Positions 1 to 9,153 of a DNA stretch of 64,000 bases are shown here, piece by piece. Position 1 is the first letter of the stretch; each line of letters begins with the position of its first letter. A program made the position numbers and the translations under genes. Where the stretch lies: positions 1 to 64,000 of the forward strand of contig JAAZNW010000001.1 in NCBI GenBank assembly GCA_012798065.1, in the 5' to 3' direction. This stretch comes from Chloroflexota bacterium (GTDB lineage Bacteria > Chloroflexota > Anaerolineae > Anaerolineales > Anaerolineaceae). The notes under the pieces are model-generated. The model was not told where the DNA came from and ran no database searches. It saw nothing but the letters and a program-made list of their open reading frames with translations.

Positions 1-2
1 GG

Positions 3-119
3 CTTATACAGCTGCCAACTTCAGACAAAACAGTTACTGTAAATATCTTTCAAACTTTGATCAAGGAGGCGGACCCGTCGGTAACATTATCATTTGAACC
101 AACGATGCACCTTCGGTAA
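3..119 (+). CDS. Possible 3' end of an upstream gene (partial)
   Basis: Frame 3 is open from the left edge to a TAA at 117-119 and gives 38 residues with protein-like composition, ending in ...EPTMHLR. Frame 2 is open over almost the same stretch, so the choice between them is weak. No function can be assigned. If real, it is the tail of a gene that begins outside the window on the same strand as the lipoprotein genes that follow. Confidence 0.2.
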   Translation, partial: LIQLPTSDKTVTVNIFQTLIKEADPSVTLSFEPTMHLR

Positions 120-241
120 CATTTTCTTTTGGATTGACAGGAGACAATCACCGGAACGGTTATACACGGTATACTGAACTCAGTAAGCCAGCCGCTCAAT
201 CTATTGGGGTAGGTAGTACAATCATTACAGGAACTCTTTTT

Positions 242-961
242 ATGCTGAAAACGTCTTTTCATAAATGGCGTTTACTCCTGGTTTCTCTGCTGGCTTTGGC
301 AAACAGCTCTCCGATGTTTTATTCGTTATGGAGTTATAGCGGAGGAGAGATTCACCGATTAACGGGAACTGAGACGAAACTTAAAGTTACAAGCGGTGGG
401 ATGCAGGCAACCAGCACGAACAGCGGAGAGTTGTGTGTGCTTTTTCAAGAGGATCATGTGAAGGTTGACGGCTGTGATAAGGATAGCCCCATCACCCCCT
501 GGCAAAGCCCCCCGGAATGGGAGGTGAGAGAGGTGATCGTTTCTGACCTCAATTGGGATAACCAGGAGGAGATCGCAATGCTGGTGTGGCGTCCTTTCAA
601 GCCCTGGCCAGTTGACCGCTTTATGCCAAGCGCGGGACGCATTAACACCTTTCATGATAAGAACGATATGAGCTGTCACCTGATTCTCATTGGGCTGCGA
701 AACGGGAATATTAAAGAATTGTGGGCTGGGTCAGCGATGGCTGACCCGCTAAGGGAAATTCACGCAGCCGACCTGGATGGAGATGGACGGCAGGAACTCG
801 TTGCTCTTGAACATGCCTATAACGGAAACCCTCGTGCATCTTCTATCACGGTGTGGGCATGGCATGGGTTTGGTTTTTCTTTGCAAGCCAGGCAGAATGG
901 AAGGTTTTCATCTCTGCTTGTACTACCAGCCGAACAAGGGAAAGTGATATTGACTCAATAG
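242..961 (+). CDS. Exported VCBS/FG-GAP-like hypothetical protein
   Basis: This is a 239-aa protein of unknown function. The ORF is open from 134, but the ATG at 242 is the likelier start. It has AGGA nine bases upstream and opens directly on a basic, then hydrophobic segment (WRLLLVSLLALANSS) resembling a signal peptide or membrane anchor. Two stretches, near residues 95-110 (VSDLNWDNQEEIAML) and 175-185 (AADLDGDGRQELVAL), have the D-x-D/N-x-D-G pattern of calcium-binding VCBS/FG-GAP beta-propeller repeats. That suggests an extracytoplasmic binding domain. It lies 19 bp before the DUF3160 lipoprotein gene and is probably co-transcribed with it. The family assignment rests on motif resemblance only. 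Confidence 0.6.
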   Translation: MLKTSFHKWRLLLVSLLALANSSPMFYSLWSYSGGEIHRLTGTETKLKVTSGGMQATSTNSGELCVLFQEDHVKVDGCDKDSPITPWQSPPEWEVREVIVSDLNWDNQEEIAMLVWRPFKPWPVDRFMPSAGRINTFHDKNDMSCHLILIGLRNGNIKELWAGSAMADPLREIHAADLDGDGRQELVALEHAYNGNPRASSITVWAWHGFGFSLQARQNGRFSSLLVLPAEQGKVILTQ

Positions 962-980
962 GACCCTCAAGGAGGAAAAA

Positions 981-3218
981 ATGAACCGCTTGTTTAAAGT
1001 ACTCTCTGTGTTGCTCATCGTCGCATTTCTACTCAGTGCCTGCCAGCTGCCATTCAACCTGGTGGAAAGGATTAAAAATGCATTGATTGAGAAAGGGCAA
1101 TCGGGCGAGGTTACCGAACCCGCCGCCCAGGGCACTGAAACGACGACCACCCAGCCGCCGGTGGTATACCCAGCAGAAGGAATGGCTCCCGTGTTCGCAG
1201 CCTATCAACAGCGACCGTATACCATGCCTGAGGTTTACCAGGGGGGTTACACCCTTCCTTTAAAAGCCAGCGAGTTGGTCAACCTTGACTTGTTTGATCT
1301 GACTGACTCTCAGGTTGAGGCGCTGCTCAACAACGGTTTTGTCGTTCAGCCGCCGAACAATGACCCTAGCCGCATGTACAACGAGTTCTATCAGGCATAT
1401 GAGTCCATCCGTTATGAGGAAACTCCGGTTTTTGTCACCACGGATGCTATCTTTCACGTATATCATCTTATCTTTGATAAGATGCTGCGCGATTTGGAAC
1501 GCACTTTTTTCATTGACACCTTGAAAGAACTGACAACCGCCATGGTCACTGAATCTGTGGCTCAATACGAAAAACTGCAAGGTAGTCCTCTGGAAGAAGC
1601 CGCGATTCGTAATGTGGCTTTCTTCACGGTTCCCGCGATGATTCTTGACCTGCCGGTGAGCGTACCAGCTGAGGCTAAAAAATTGGCCGAAGAGGAGCTC
1701 GCGTTGATCAATGAAGGTGGTGGCATTTCAGCTTCACCGATTTGGAAGACAGAGGGACAGGCGACTGACAATGTCCTTTTAGAGGATTACTCTCAGTACA
1801 TCCCGCGTGGGCATTACACGCGCGACGAGGCGCTGAAAACCTACTTTAAAGCGATGATGTGGTTTGGGCGTATGACCTTTCGCCTGATGGACCCGATTGA
1901 AACGCAACGCGCACTGCTGGTGGTGCAGGCCATGCGTAACGCGTCTACAACTTCAGGCAAACCAGCGCTTGAGCTCTGGCAAAACATTTACGACCCCACT
2001 GTTTTTATCGTGGGAAAAGCGGATGACCTATCAATCTACGAGTATGGAAAGCTATCCGATGAGGTCTTTGGTGTTCACCCAGAGCTGACCTCTTTTGCAG
2101 ACCCCTTACTGGCAGAGAAGTTCACCCAGGCAGTGAAGCAGCTACCTCCTCCGCAGATTAATTCCATGTGGGTCTACATCTGGCAGGAACGCGACGCAGT
2201 CACCCAGGGATTCCGCTTTATGGGGCAGCGCTTTACGCTGGACCAATATGTGTTTGGAAAATTGATCTGGCGAAAGGTGGGCACGACGGAAAACCCGCGC
2301 GACCTGCCTAAAAGCCTGGATTTCCTCGCTGCGCAGGGTTCAGAAGAAGCCTACAATCTGCTTGCCGAAATGGGTGAAACGAAATTTGAGAACTACGATT
2401 CGCAGCTAGCCAAAGTGAAAGAAGAGGTGGCCGGGTTTGGTATCGATTCCTGGACGCAGAACCTTTACTGGTCATGGCTGTATGCGCTGCAGCCAATCTT
2501 TGCCCCCAAAGGCGAGCAATACCCGCCATTTATGCGCACCCAGGCCTGGCTGCGCAAGGATATGCAGACCGCGCTCAGTTCGTGGACTGAATTGAAGCAC
2601 GATACCATCCTCTATGCCAAACAGGTGATGGCTGAGATGGGCGGAGGGGCATTGGACAAGCCACCCAGGGGGTACGTGGAACCCAACCTCGAGGCTTACG
2701 CGCGCTTGCTGGCGTTAACCGAAATGACGCGCAGCGGCCTGGAAAACCGGGAGATTTTGGATGATGTGACCCGCGGGAATCTGGATAACCTGATCGAAGA
2801 ACTGGTCTTCTTGCTGGACGTTTCACAGGCCGAGCTGAATGGGGTGAAGCTGACAGAAGAGCAATATTGGCGCATCCAATATTTTGGCGGCTGGTTAGAA
2901 TCCATGACCATCGCTGCTTCAGACCCTGCTGATGTTGCGTTGGGGGGCGGCAACCTTTCGGACCAGAAGTCTGCCCTGGTAGCGGATGTGGCGACCGGGA
3001 TGGGTCGGGTGTTAGAGGAAGGAGTGGGATACCCAACCAAGATTTACGTAGTGCACCCCGAAGCACCATACGAAATTGCTGTTGGCGCAGTTTACACTTA
3101 TTATGAGTTCGATGTCCCGCTGGCTGAACGCCTTACAGACGAAGCCTGGCAGAAAATGCTTGAGACAGGCAAGGCTCCAGCGGCTCCGGAATGGACAGGT
3201 ATGTTCATCGTGAAATGA
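981..3218 (+). CDS. DUF3160 family lipoprotein
   Basis: This 745-aa protein is predicted to be lipid-anchored and to face outward. The N-terminus is a type II signal peptide with lipobox LLSAC (Cys21), followed by a Thr/Pro/Glu-rich linker to about residue 65. The rest resembles the large DUF3160 domain, with features such as the TTDAIFHVYHLIFDKMLRDLE region near residues 155-175 and a conserved-looking C-terminus ending in a VYTYYEFD segment. The biochemical role of DUF3160 is unknown to me. AAGGAGG at 969-975 sits at good spacing to the ATG. The stop overlaps the next gene's start (ATGA), so translation is probably coupled to the CapA-like gene. Confidence 0.82.
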   Translation: MNRLFKVLSVLLIVAFLLSACQLPFNLVERIKNALIEKGQSGEVTEPAAQGTETTTTQPPVVYPAEGMAPVFAAYQQRPYTMPEVYQGGYTLPLKASELVNLDLFDLTDSQVEALLNNGFVVQPPNNDPSRMYNEFYQAYESIRYEETPVFVTTDAIFHVYHLIFDKMLRDLERTFFIDTLKELTTAMVTESVAQYEKLQGSPLEEAAIRNVAFFTVPAMILDLPVSVPAEAKKLAEEELALINEGGGISASPIWKTEGQATDNVLLEDYSQYIPRGHYTRDEALKTYFKAMMWFGRMTFRLMDPIETQRALLVVQAMRNASTTSGKPALELWQNIYDPTVFIVGKADDLSIYEYGKLSDEVFGVHPELTSFADPLLAEKFTQAVKQLPPPQINSMWVYIWQERDAVTQGFRFMGQRFTLDQYVFGKLIWRKVGTTENPRDLPKSLDFLAAQGSEEAYNLLAEMGETKFENYDSQLAKVKEEVAGFGIDSWTQNLYWSWLYALQPIFAPKGEQYPPFMRTQAWLRKDMQTALSSWTELKHDTILYAKQVMAEMGGGALDKPPRGYVEPNLEAYARLLALTEMTRSGLENREILDDVTRGNLDNLIEELVFLLDVSQAELNGVKLTEEQYWRIQYFGGWLESMTIAASDPADVALGGGNLSDQKSALVADVATGMGRVLEEGVGYPTKIYVVHPEAPYEIAVGAVYTYYEFDVPLAERLTDEAWQKMLETGKAPAAPEWTGMFIVK

Positions 3219-4222
3219 TGAAATTGCGTTCGAGCGTACAAGGAGCGCTGATACTGGCGCTCCTTGTCTTAACAGGATGCCATCGCGCTAGCGACAGTTC
3301 TTCGCTGTTCTTGGGCGGAGATGTGTTGCTCTATAGGGCAGGGAAGCCTCTTTTTCCGGTAGAGGATGAAGCCATTTCTCCATGGGGGGATTTCATAAAG
3401 GTCAAACAGGAGGAACATGCAGACCTGTTTGCGGTCAACCTTGAATCTCCTTTTGGATTGAGGGTGGTTGAGCATGGTTTGGAAAATCCATCGATGAACC
3501 TTTGCGCGGATGATGACGCGCTGCAGCATTTGCAGCAGGCTGGGGTTAACCTCATCACAAATCACAACAATCATGTCAATGATTGCGGATTCTCCGGTCA
3601 ACAGTATACAGATGAATTACTGGACCGGGCTGGCATTCTTCACCAGAGAAATCATAGTTCAGTCCAGTTTGTCCCAGCGGGGGGCGCGGTTATCGCCGTG
3701 TTGAGCATAAATGACTACGAAAGAGATTACGAAATTGTCACGGTGGTTAACGAGTTGAAAAAAGCCCGCGGAGCAAGCGATTTGGTGCTCGTTTCGGTGC
3801 ACTGGGGACAGGAGTACCAGGCAGGACCATCGCAACACCAGCAGGAACTGGCACAGTTGCTGGTAGATGCCGGAGCGGATGTGATTTGGGGGCACCACCC
3901 GCATGTGCTGCAGCGTATGGAATGGCTGCGTTCTTCGGCAGACGGGCACACGGGATTGGTGATGTACAGCCTTGGCAACGCGTTAAGCGACGAGTGGATG
4001 CTGCCAGACGCACAGCGCACGGCTCTAATTCGATTGACATTTTCTCATCACCAGGTAAAAGACATCCTGGTTGTTCCACTGAAGATGGATATGTCCTCGC
4101 GAACACTTCTGCTGGAAAAAGACCCACAATTATTCAACTGGTATGTTGAACGCCTGTCGCTGGAGTCTTTGGAAAAGAAAGGAACGACCATCCGATTGTT
4201 TGAATTCGCGCAAACCCCGTAG
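3215..4222 (+). CDS. CapA-family (PGA_cap) lipoprotein
   Basis: This is a 335-aa protein of the CapA/poly-gamma-glutamate capsule family, a calcineurin-like phosphoesterase fold named for capsule biosynthesis. Characteristic blocks are FLGGDVLLYR, NLESPF, NLITNHNNHVNDCG, VSVHWGQEY, DVIWGHHPHVLQ and MYSLGNAL, the Asp/Asn/His metal-ligand signature of the fold. The ORF track starts at 3191, but the ATG at 3215 overlaps the upstream stop (ATGA) and gives a proper lipoprotein signal with lipobox LTGC (Cys22). True capsule synthesis genes (capB/capC) are absent, so a role in poly-gamma-glutamate is not supported. A generic envelope phosphoesterase is as likely. Confidence 0.82.
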   Translation: MMKLRSSVQGALILALLVLTGCHRASDSSSLFLGGDVLLYRAGKPLFPVEDEAISPWGDFIKVKQEEHADLFAVNLESPFGLRVVEHGLENPSMNLCADDDALQHLQQAGVNLITNHNNHVNDCGFSGQQYTDELLDRAGILHQRNHSSVQFVPAGGAVIAVLSINDYERDYEIVTVVNELKKARGASDLVLVSVHWGQEYQAGPSQHQQELAQLLVDAGADVIWGHHPHVLQRMEWLRSSADGHTGLVMYSLGNALSDEWMLPDAQRTALIRLTFSHHQVKDILVVPLKMDMSSRTLLLEKDPQLFNWYVERLSLESLEKKGTTIRLFEFAQTP

Positions 4223-4225
4223 CCT

Positions 4226-4765
4226 TCAAAGAAGGTGTTTCTCCATGCGCCATGAAGGTTCTTCAACGGTGTGCCATTTGCCCAGATGGTCGATATAAGA
4301 CCAGATTCCCGGCTCTTCTCCCACGATTTGGAAATTCAGGCGGTGATACAAGCGGATCGCCTCCAGGTTATCACGCGCAACATTCAAAGTAAGGCGCGAA
4401 TAATGACGGGCAACCAGGTAAGCTTCAAGAGTCTTAACCATTCTGGTTCCCAATCCCAACCCGCGGTAAGGCGGTTTAATACGGAACGAATAAAGATAAG
4501 CCCTGTTCCAGCCGTTGGCAAGCTCAGGTCGGTCGCAATCCAGTTGCAAAAAAACCTGTCCCACGATGCCATCCACAGGTGATTCTGCCACCCAGGCTGC
4601 CGCGGTGCCAAGCCGGGTGCGCTGGTAAACCCCGCGGTACACATTACGGAAGTGTGTGTACTCGCCATCCCATTCCAACGCGGGCAGATCCTTCTTTTTC
4701 AGCTCACGAACCAGAATCTCATCCAGCGGCGCCCGGGAGGGGTGGTCAGTTGAGAGATCCGTCAT
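4226..4765 (-). CDS. GNAT family N-acetyltransferase
   Basis: This 179-aa protein has a GNAT fold. The acetyl-CoA-binding motif A is visible as YRGLGLGTRMVKTLEAYL, matching R/Q-x-x-G-x-G/A, near residues 100-118. The region NVARDNLEAIRLYHRLNF is the usual motif B with the conserved Asn and Tyr. The substrate is unknown. It may act on a small-molecule amine or a protein N-terminus, as RimI-like enzymes do. Its start overlaps the end of the upstream nucleotidyltransferase fusion (ATGA), so the two are probably translated together. It converges on the CapA-like gene with 3 bp between the stops. Confidence 0.82.
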   Translation of the reverse strand: MTDLSTDHPSRAPLDEILVRELKKKDLPALEWDGEYTHFRNVYRGVYQRTRLGTAAAWVAESPVDGIVGQVFLQLDCDRPELANGWNRAYLYSFRIKPPYRGLGLGTRMVKTLEAYLVARHYSRLTLNVARDNLEAIRLYHRLNFQIVGEEPGIWSYIDHLGKWHTVEEPSWRMEKHLL

Positions 4766-7407
4766 TGTATCTCTTTGAGGAGCCTTTCCAGTAATAATGC
4801 TTCTTCCTTCTCGTTAGTTACCCGCCCATCCAGCCAGGCGTCACGAATGGCGGTAAGAATGCTGGTATATTTCGGTCCAGGCGGAATACCGCGCGCCAGC
4901 AAGGTGTTGCCATCAACCCCGGGGAAGATGAACCGCCATTTCGTGGCATACAGGTTGATGCTATCTTTTAGTGAAGAATGCTCACACACGATGTAAAGAG
5001 CGAAAACTCCATAAAGGGGTATTTTTTCCAGTTCAAGCGTTAGCTGGCTGGGTAACCCTGCAGCCAACTGGTCCAGCTGCTGCCGCGCGCTGATGATATG
5101 CGCCAGCGTATCCTGCAACTGGCGCGGCAGGCGCAACCTGTTTGCAACTTCAAGCCCTGTGTTTCCGTCGAGGCTTGCCAGCCAGGTGAGATAAATGAGC
5201 GCGTGGCGGGTGGTTGTGTTGCCGATGAGGTCAGGTAGATTCCAATCTGAAAATTGGGCGTAGTTGATTGCCTGAGCGAAAAAAGCGTCATTTTGCCCCT
5301 GCCAGCGCAAGCCAGGGTGGATGTGGCGCAGCAGGCCCAGTTCTTCAAGCCGACGCATAATGGATACCGGGTCGTGATCATTAAAAATCAGGTCTAATTC
5401 GTGATGAATACGTTCGCCGCTCAATTGATGCAGCAGTTCAAGCGCTTCAGTCATCAACTGTAGAGTTCGTTTTTCAATTTGAAAATGGAAACGCTGCTCA
5501 AATCGCACCGCCCGCAGCAGGCGGGTTGGATCATCTACGAACGAGAGGGAATGCAGCACCCTGACCTGTTTCTTTTCCAGGTCCTGGAGACCTCCCCAGT
5601 AATCATAAAGTTCACCGTAATGACGACCATCCAATCGAAGCGCCAGGGTATTTATTGTAAAGTCTCTGCGATGCAAATCCAGCTTGATGCTAGACCGCTC
5701 GACGGTAGGCAGGGCGGTGGGGTGGTCGTAGAACTCGGTGCGCGCGCTGATAAAATCCAAGGCTTCGGGGAGGTCGGTGGCGCGACCATTTTCTATACCC
5801 ATTCGTTTGAGGAGGTTTGCTCGAATTGGCTTAATAAACCACTTGGCGGTACTGAAGCGTTTATGCGGGATCACGCGACCGCCATATTGTTGGGAAAGCG
5901 CCTGCGCGATCTGCAGAGCATCGCCTTCCACGACGATGTCAAAATCAATCGAAGGGCGTTCTAAAAGCAGGTCGCGGACAAATCCGCCAACGATATAAAT
6001 GGCGTGTTGCCCCTTTTCTGAAGCGCCAGCCACAAGTTTCAGTAAAGCCAACCTGGATGCCGGCAGGGCTTTTTCCAGCATGGACGCGTGATTTCTCTGC
6101 CCGGGGATGATACCGTTATGCCCGGGGAGGGTTTTGAGCAGGTCGGTGCGGGTAACAATGCCGATGATTTTGCCGTTTTCGGCATCTACCACTGGCACCT
6201 GCCCCCAACCTGTAGCCGCCATTAATTGCTGTAGTTTATCGATCGTATCGGTGTTTTTTAGAAAATGCTCCCCGGCTTCCATCAGGCTTCCGGCGTTAAG
6301 ATTCAATTTATGGCTCAAAGCGCGGTCAACCGCTCTTCTGGTGAGCAACCCCACCACTTTGCCATTATCAACGACAGGATAACCTTCGTATCCATAACGC
6401 TGCATTAATAAATGGGCTTCATTCAATGAAGTTGAAGGACTGATGAGGTGCGGCTTTTTGGACATGATTTTATTGAGAGTCAGGGGTGGTTCAATGGAGC
6501 GTTCAAGTTCCTCGATAACCTCGTGGCAGAAAACATCCAAGGCGACCTCTTCGGCATCCTCTGCCGCCTGGATGAGCGCCGCTGCGGCTCTTTCATGCCC
6601 CCCACCGCTAAAGTGCTGGGCGATACGCGCTACATCTACCTGGTCAGAGGTGGAGCGCGCCACCAGCCTGATCCCTTCAACAGTCCGCACGAAAAGGAAG
6701 AGCGCATCAGGGTCTAACAGGTCGCGCAATTTGTGGGCAATACTGGCAATTTCCTCGTTAAAATCAACCGCGTTAGCGCACGAGAGGATGATGGTTTTGC
6801 CGTGGATATTGATCGTCTGGGCGTTTTCCAATAACCGGTCAGCCAGCTTCTTCTGACCCTCAGATAGCGCCGGGTTCAGAAATTCAGCAGCGATCTTCAG
6901 GCTGGCGCCTTTTTCCATCAGGTAGGCAGCCGCGTTGACATCACGCACAGTGGTGGAGGCGTAGGTTAACGACCCGGTATCTTCATAAATTCCCAGCAGC
7001 AGCAGCGTGGCTTCGATGATGGAGATGGGCCGGGCGTGTTCGCGCAACAGGTCGACGAGCATCGTGGTTGTGGCGCCGACCTTTTCAAACCGGGTATGCC
7101 ACTGCGCGGGCAGGTCAGTCCTGGGGTCGTGATGGTCCACAATATTGACCGCGGTTTTGGCGTTGATGCCTTTCAGGGTGACCAGGGATTGCGTATCAAC
7201 CAGGGTCACCTGCTGGATGCTATCTGCGCCTAAATCCCGCGCTTCAACAAAGGGAAATTTGTCACCATACAGGTTGAGGAAATGGCGCACGTTACGGTTC
7301 AGGCGGTTGGGGAGAACAGGAATGGCATGTTCATTTAAGAGGTGCGCGCACAGCAAAGCTGCCAGCGCGTCAAAATCCGCCTGTTCATGCGTGAGAACCA
7401 CATTCAT
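4762..7407 (-). CDS. DHH-DHHA1-CBS-tRNA nucleotidyltransferase fusion
   Basis: This is an 881-aa multidomain protein. Residues about 1-150 form a DHH phosphoesterase domain (HEQADFDALAAL, then DHHDPRTDLP). Residues about 200-290 are DHHA1 with SGGGHERAAAA. Two CBS domains follow at about 305-430. A class II poly(A) polymerase/tRNA nucleotidyltransferase head starts near 450 with GGFVRDLLL and the catalytic D-x-D in DFDIVVEGD, followed by an RNA-binding region. In other deep-branching bacteria this architecture is often the A-adding or CCA-adding enzyme. It fits here because none of the three tRNA genes in the window encodes CCA. The DHH part may add a nanoRNase or cyclic-dinucleotide phosphodiesterase activity. 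The mRNA looks leaderless, with a -10 box 6 nt before the ATG. Confidence 0.88.
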   Translation of the reverse strand: MNVVLTHEQADFDALAALLCAHLLNEHAIPVLPNRLNRNVRHFLNLYGDKFPFVEARDLGADSIQQVTLVDTQSLVTLKGINAKTAVNIVDHHDPRTDLPAQWHTRFEKVGATTTMLVDLLREHARPISIIEATLLLLGIYEDTGSLTYASTTVRDVNAAAYLMEKGASLKIAAEFLNPALSEGQKKLADRLLENAQTINIHGKTIILSCANAVDFNEEIASIAHKLRDLLDPDALFLFVRTVEGIRLVARSTSDQVDVARIAQHFSGGGHERAAAALIQAAEDAEEVALDVFCHEVIEELERSIEPPLTLNKIMSKKPHLISPSTSLNEAHLLMQRYGYEGYPVVDNGKVVGLLTRRAVDRALSHKLNLNAGSLMEAGEHFLKNTDTIDKLQQLMAATGWGQVPVVDAENGKIIGIVTRTDLLKTLPGHNGIIPGQRNHASMLEKALPASRLALLKLVAGASEKGQHAIYIVGGFVRDLLLERPSIDFDIVVEGDALQIAQALSQQYGGRVIPHKRFSTAKWFIKPIRANLLKRMGIENGRATDLPEALDFISARTEFYDHPTALPTVERSSIKLDLHRRDFTINTLALRLDGRHYGELYDYWGGLQDLEKKQVRVLHSLSFVDDPTRLLRAVRFEQRFHFQIEKRTLQLMTEALELLHQLSGERIHHELDLIFNDHDPVSIMRRLEELGLLRHIHPGLRWQGQNDAFFAQAINYAQFSDWNLPDLIGNTTTRHALIYLTWLASLDGNTGLEVANRLRLPRQLQDTLAHIISARQQLDQLAAGLPSQLTLELEKIPLYGVFALYIVCEHSSLKDSINLYATKWRFIFPGVDGNTLLARGIPPGPKYTSILTAIRDAWLDGRVTNEKEEALLLERLLKEIQ

Positions 7408-7413
7408 AATTTG

Positions 7414-7442
7414 ATTGTAACATCAAGGCGCATATCTGTTAC
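7414..7442 (-). promoter_or_regulatory. Sigma-70-like promoter of the nucleotidyltransferase fusion gene
   Basis: On the minus strand, GTAACA (7442-7437) and TACAAT (7419-7414) are 17 nt apart. The -10 box ends 6 nt before the ATG at 7407, which predicts a leaderless or near-leaderless transcript. Confidence 0.45.
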
Positions 7443-7489
7443 GATGAGCAGTTTCAGAAAATTATAGAATGGAATTACAATTGTGCAGT

Positions 7490-8245
7490 ATGGAACTGAG
7501 TGACCTGGAAAGACAGCGTTATAAAAAACACCTCCAGCTGGAGTCGATTGGGGTTGAAGGTCAGTTAAAGCTTAAACACGGACGGGTGCTGGTGATCGGC
7601 GCGGGCGGATTGGGCTCGCCGGTATTAATTTATCTGGCAGCCGCGGGGGTAGGCAACCTATCTATTCTGGATGATGACCTGGTCACGCTCTCGAACCTGC
7701 CGCGCCAAGTCATTCATATCACTAACAAGATTGGCACACCGAAGGTAAATTCTGCGTGGGAGCGCCTGGAGCAGATGAACCCAGAGATCAGCTTTCGACC
7801 AATCCAAGAGAGGCTGCAACCCGCAAACGCCGAATCAATCATCAGCGGTCATCAAGTGGTTGTGGATTGCACAGACAACCTGGATGCGCGATTGCTGATC
7901 AATGAAACCTGCGTCAAGGCCTCCATTCCCTTTGTTTATGGCGCGGTTTTTGAATATGAAGGACAGGTTTCCGTCTTTGATGCAAAACGAGGACCATGCC
8001 TGCGCTGTATGTTACCAGAGCAGCTTTCTGCGGGCACCATACCAAACCCGGAAAATCATGGATTGCTCTCTACGGTCCCCGGAGTGATTGGACTGTTACA
8101 GGCGGCGGAAGTGATTAAATTGCTGACAGGAATTGGCGATACGCTGGTTGGGGTATTGGCGCTTTATGATGCCCTGGCGGTAAACCTCACAAAAATCAGG
8201 ATAGCGAAACGCGAGAATTGCCCCGTTTGCGGCACGGCGGCGTAA
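7490..8245 (+). CDS. ThiF/MoeB/HesA-family adenylyltransferase (E1-like)
   Basis: This 251-aa E1-like enzyme would adenylate the C-terminus of a ubiquitin-like sulfur carrier such as MoaD or ThiS. The nucleotide-binding loop is RVLVIGAGGLGSPV near residue 30. Other family blocks are DDDLVTLSNLPRQ and VDCTDNLDARLLINE. Two CxxC pairs (CLRC and CPVC) make the structural zinc site. The start at 7490 (MELSDLERQRY) aligns with the usual MoeB N-terminus; an in-frame ATG at 7469 would add 7 residues, and neither has a clear ribosome binding site. No sulfur carrier, moaE or thiamine gene is adjacent, so the partner is unknown. The molybdoenzyme at the far end of the window would need a MoeB somewhere in the genome. 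Confidence 0.87.
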   Translation: MELSDLERQRYKKHLQLESIGVEGQLKLKHGRVLVIGAGGLGSPVLIYLAAAGVGNLSILDDDLVTLSNLPRQVIHITNKIGTPKVNSAWERLEQMNPEISFRPIQERLQPANAESIISGHQVVVDCTDNLDARLLINETCVKASIPFVYGAVFEYEGQVSVFDAKRGPCLRCMLPEQLSAGTIPNPENHGLLSTVPGVIGLLQAAEVIKLLTGIGDTLVGVLALYDALAVNLTKIRIAKRENCPVCGTAA

Positions 8246-8274
8246 TCAAACCAATGGAACAGGATAGAGCAAGA

Positions 8275-9153
8275 ATGACAGAAAAGAAAGTGCTACTGGC
8301 TGTACTGGCTCACCCAGATGATGAGACGTTTGGCACCGGGGGATCACTGGCGCATTACGCCAGGGCAGGGGTGGAGGTTCACCTGGTTTGCGCCACACGC
8401 GGAGAAGTGGGAGAAGTGGACCCGCTGCTGATGGGTGAATTTAAAAGTATTGGAGAACTGCGCGAGAATGAACTGCGCTGCGCTGCGGGCTATTTAGGGC
8501 TGGCTGGGGTTCACTTTTTAAATTATCGTGATTCCGGGATGGCTGGATCGCCTGAGAATCATCATCCACAATCGTTGGTCGCGGCGGACCAGCAAAAAGT
8601 GATCGGTGAGATTGTGCATTACATCCGACTACTGAAACCCCAGGTGGTCATCACTTTTGACCCTATTGGTGGGTACATGCACCCTGACCATATCGCCATC
8701 CACCAGGCTGCAGACAAAGCCTTTTACGCGGCTGCAGACCCGGCGTTATTTCCATCTAACCTGCCGGCTTACCAGCCACAAAAATTGTATTACCATACTT
8801 TTCCACGCGGTTTTTTGCGCACCACGGTCTGGCTGATGAAAATTGCCGGAAAGGACCCCAGCCGGTTTGGCAAGAACAAAGATATTGACCTGTTGAAAAT
8901 TTCACAAGCAAGGTTTCCCATCCACGCGGTGGTGGATTACCGGGATGTGATTGACCAAAAACACCAGGCAGTTGCCTGCCACGCCAGCCAGGGGGGCATG
9001 CGCATCACCGGCGGCGTTTTGGATAAGTTGCGCAAGGTTTTTGGCGTGAGCGACCAGTATATGCGGGCTTATCCGCCGCCAACCCGCCGGCGTGAGCGGG
9101 ACCTGTTCGATGGCGTAATATTGACCGACGCCGCATCAGAAAACAGGCTGTAA
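8275..9153 (+). CDS. PIG-L/LmbE family deacetylase
   Basis: This is a 292-aa zinc-dependent de-N-acetylase of the LmbE/PIG-L family, which includes MshB, BshB and GlcNAc-PI deacetylases. The zinc-binding AHPDDE motif lies at about residues 11-16 and the second ligand region GGYMHPDHIAIHQAAD near 140-155. The start at 8275 (MTEKKVLL) has AGGA ten bases upstream and fits the family. The ORF track's 8218 start would overlap the ThiF-like gene, and 8254 is an alternative ATG. It follows the E1-like gene by about 30 bp and is probably in the same transcript. The substrate is probably an N-acetylglucosamine-containing glycan or thiol precursor, but nothing nearby decides it. Confidence 0.86.
   Translation: MTEKKVLLAVLAHPDDETFGTGGSLAHYARAGVEVHLVCATRGEVGEVDPLLMGEFKSIGELRENELRCAAGYLGLAGVHFLNYRDSGMAGSPENHHPQSLVAADQQKVIGEIVHYIRLLKPQVVITFDPIGGYMHPDHIAIHQAADKAFYAAADPALFPSNLPAYQPQKLYYHTFPRGFLRTTVWLMKIAGKDPSRFGKNKDIDLLKISQARFPIHAVVDYRDVIDQKHQAVACHASQGGMRITGGVLDKLRKVFGVSDQYMRAYPPPTRRRERDLFDGVILTDAASENRL

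Noticed and set aside
134-175. Promoter TTGACA (134-139) with TATACT (170-175) before the first gene
   Set aside because: The spacing is 30 nt, and the alternative TTATAC gives 20 nt. Neither is acceptable for a sigma-70 promoter.
2575-3069. 164-aa minus-strand ORF inside the DUF3160 gene
   Set aside because: Antisense shadow rich in Pro, Arg and Ser. The plus-strand gene has a signal peptide, ribosome binding site and family features.
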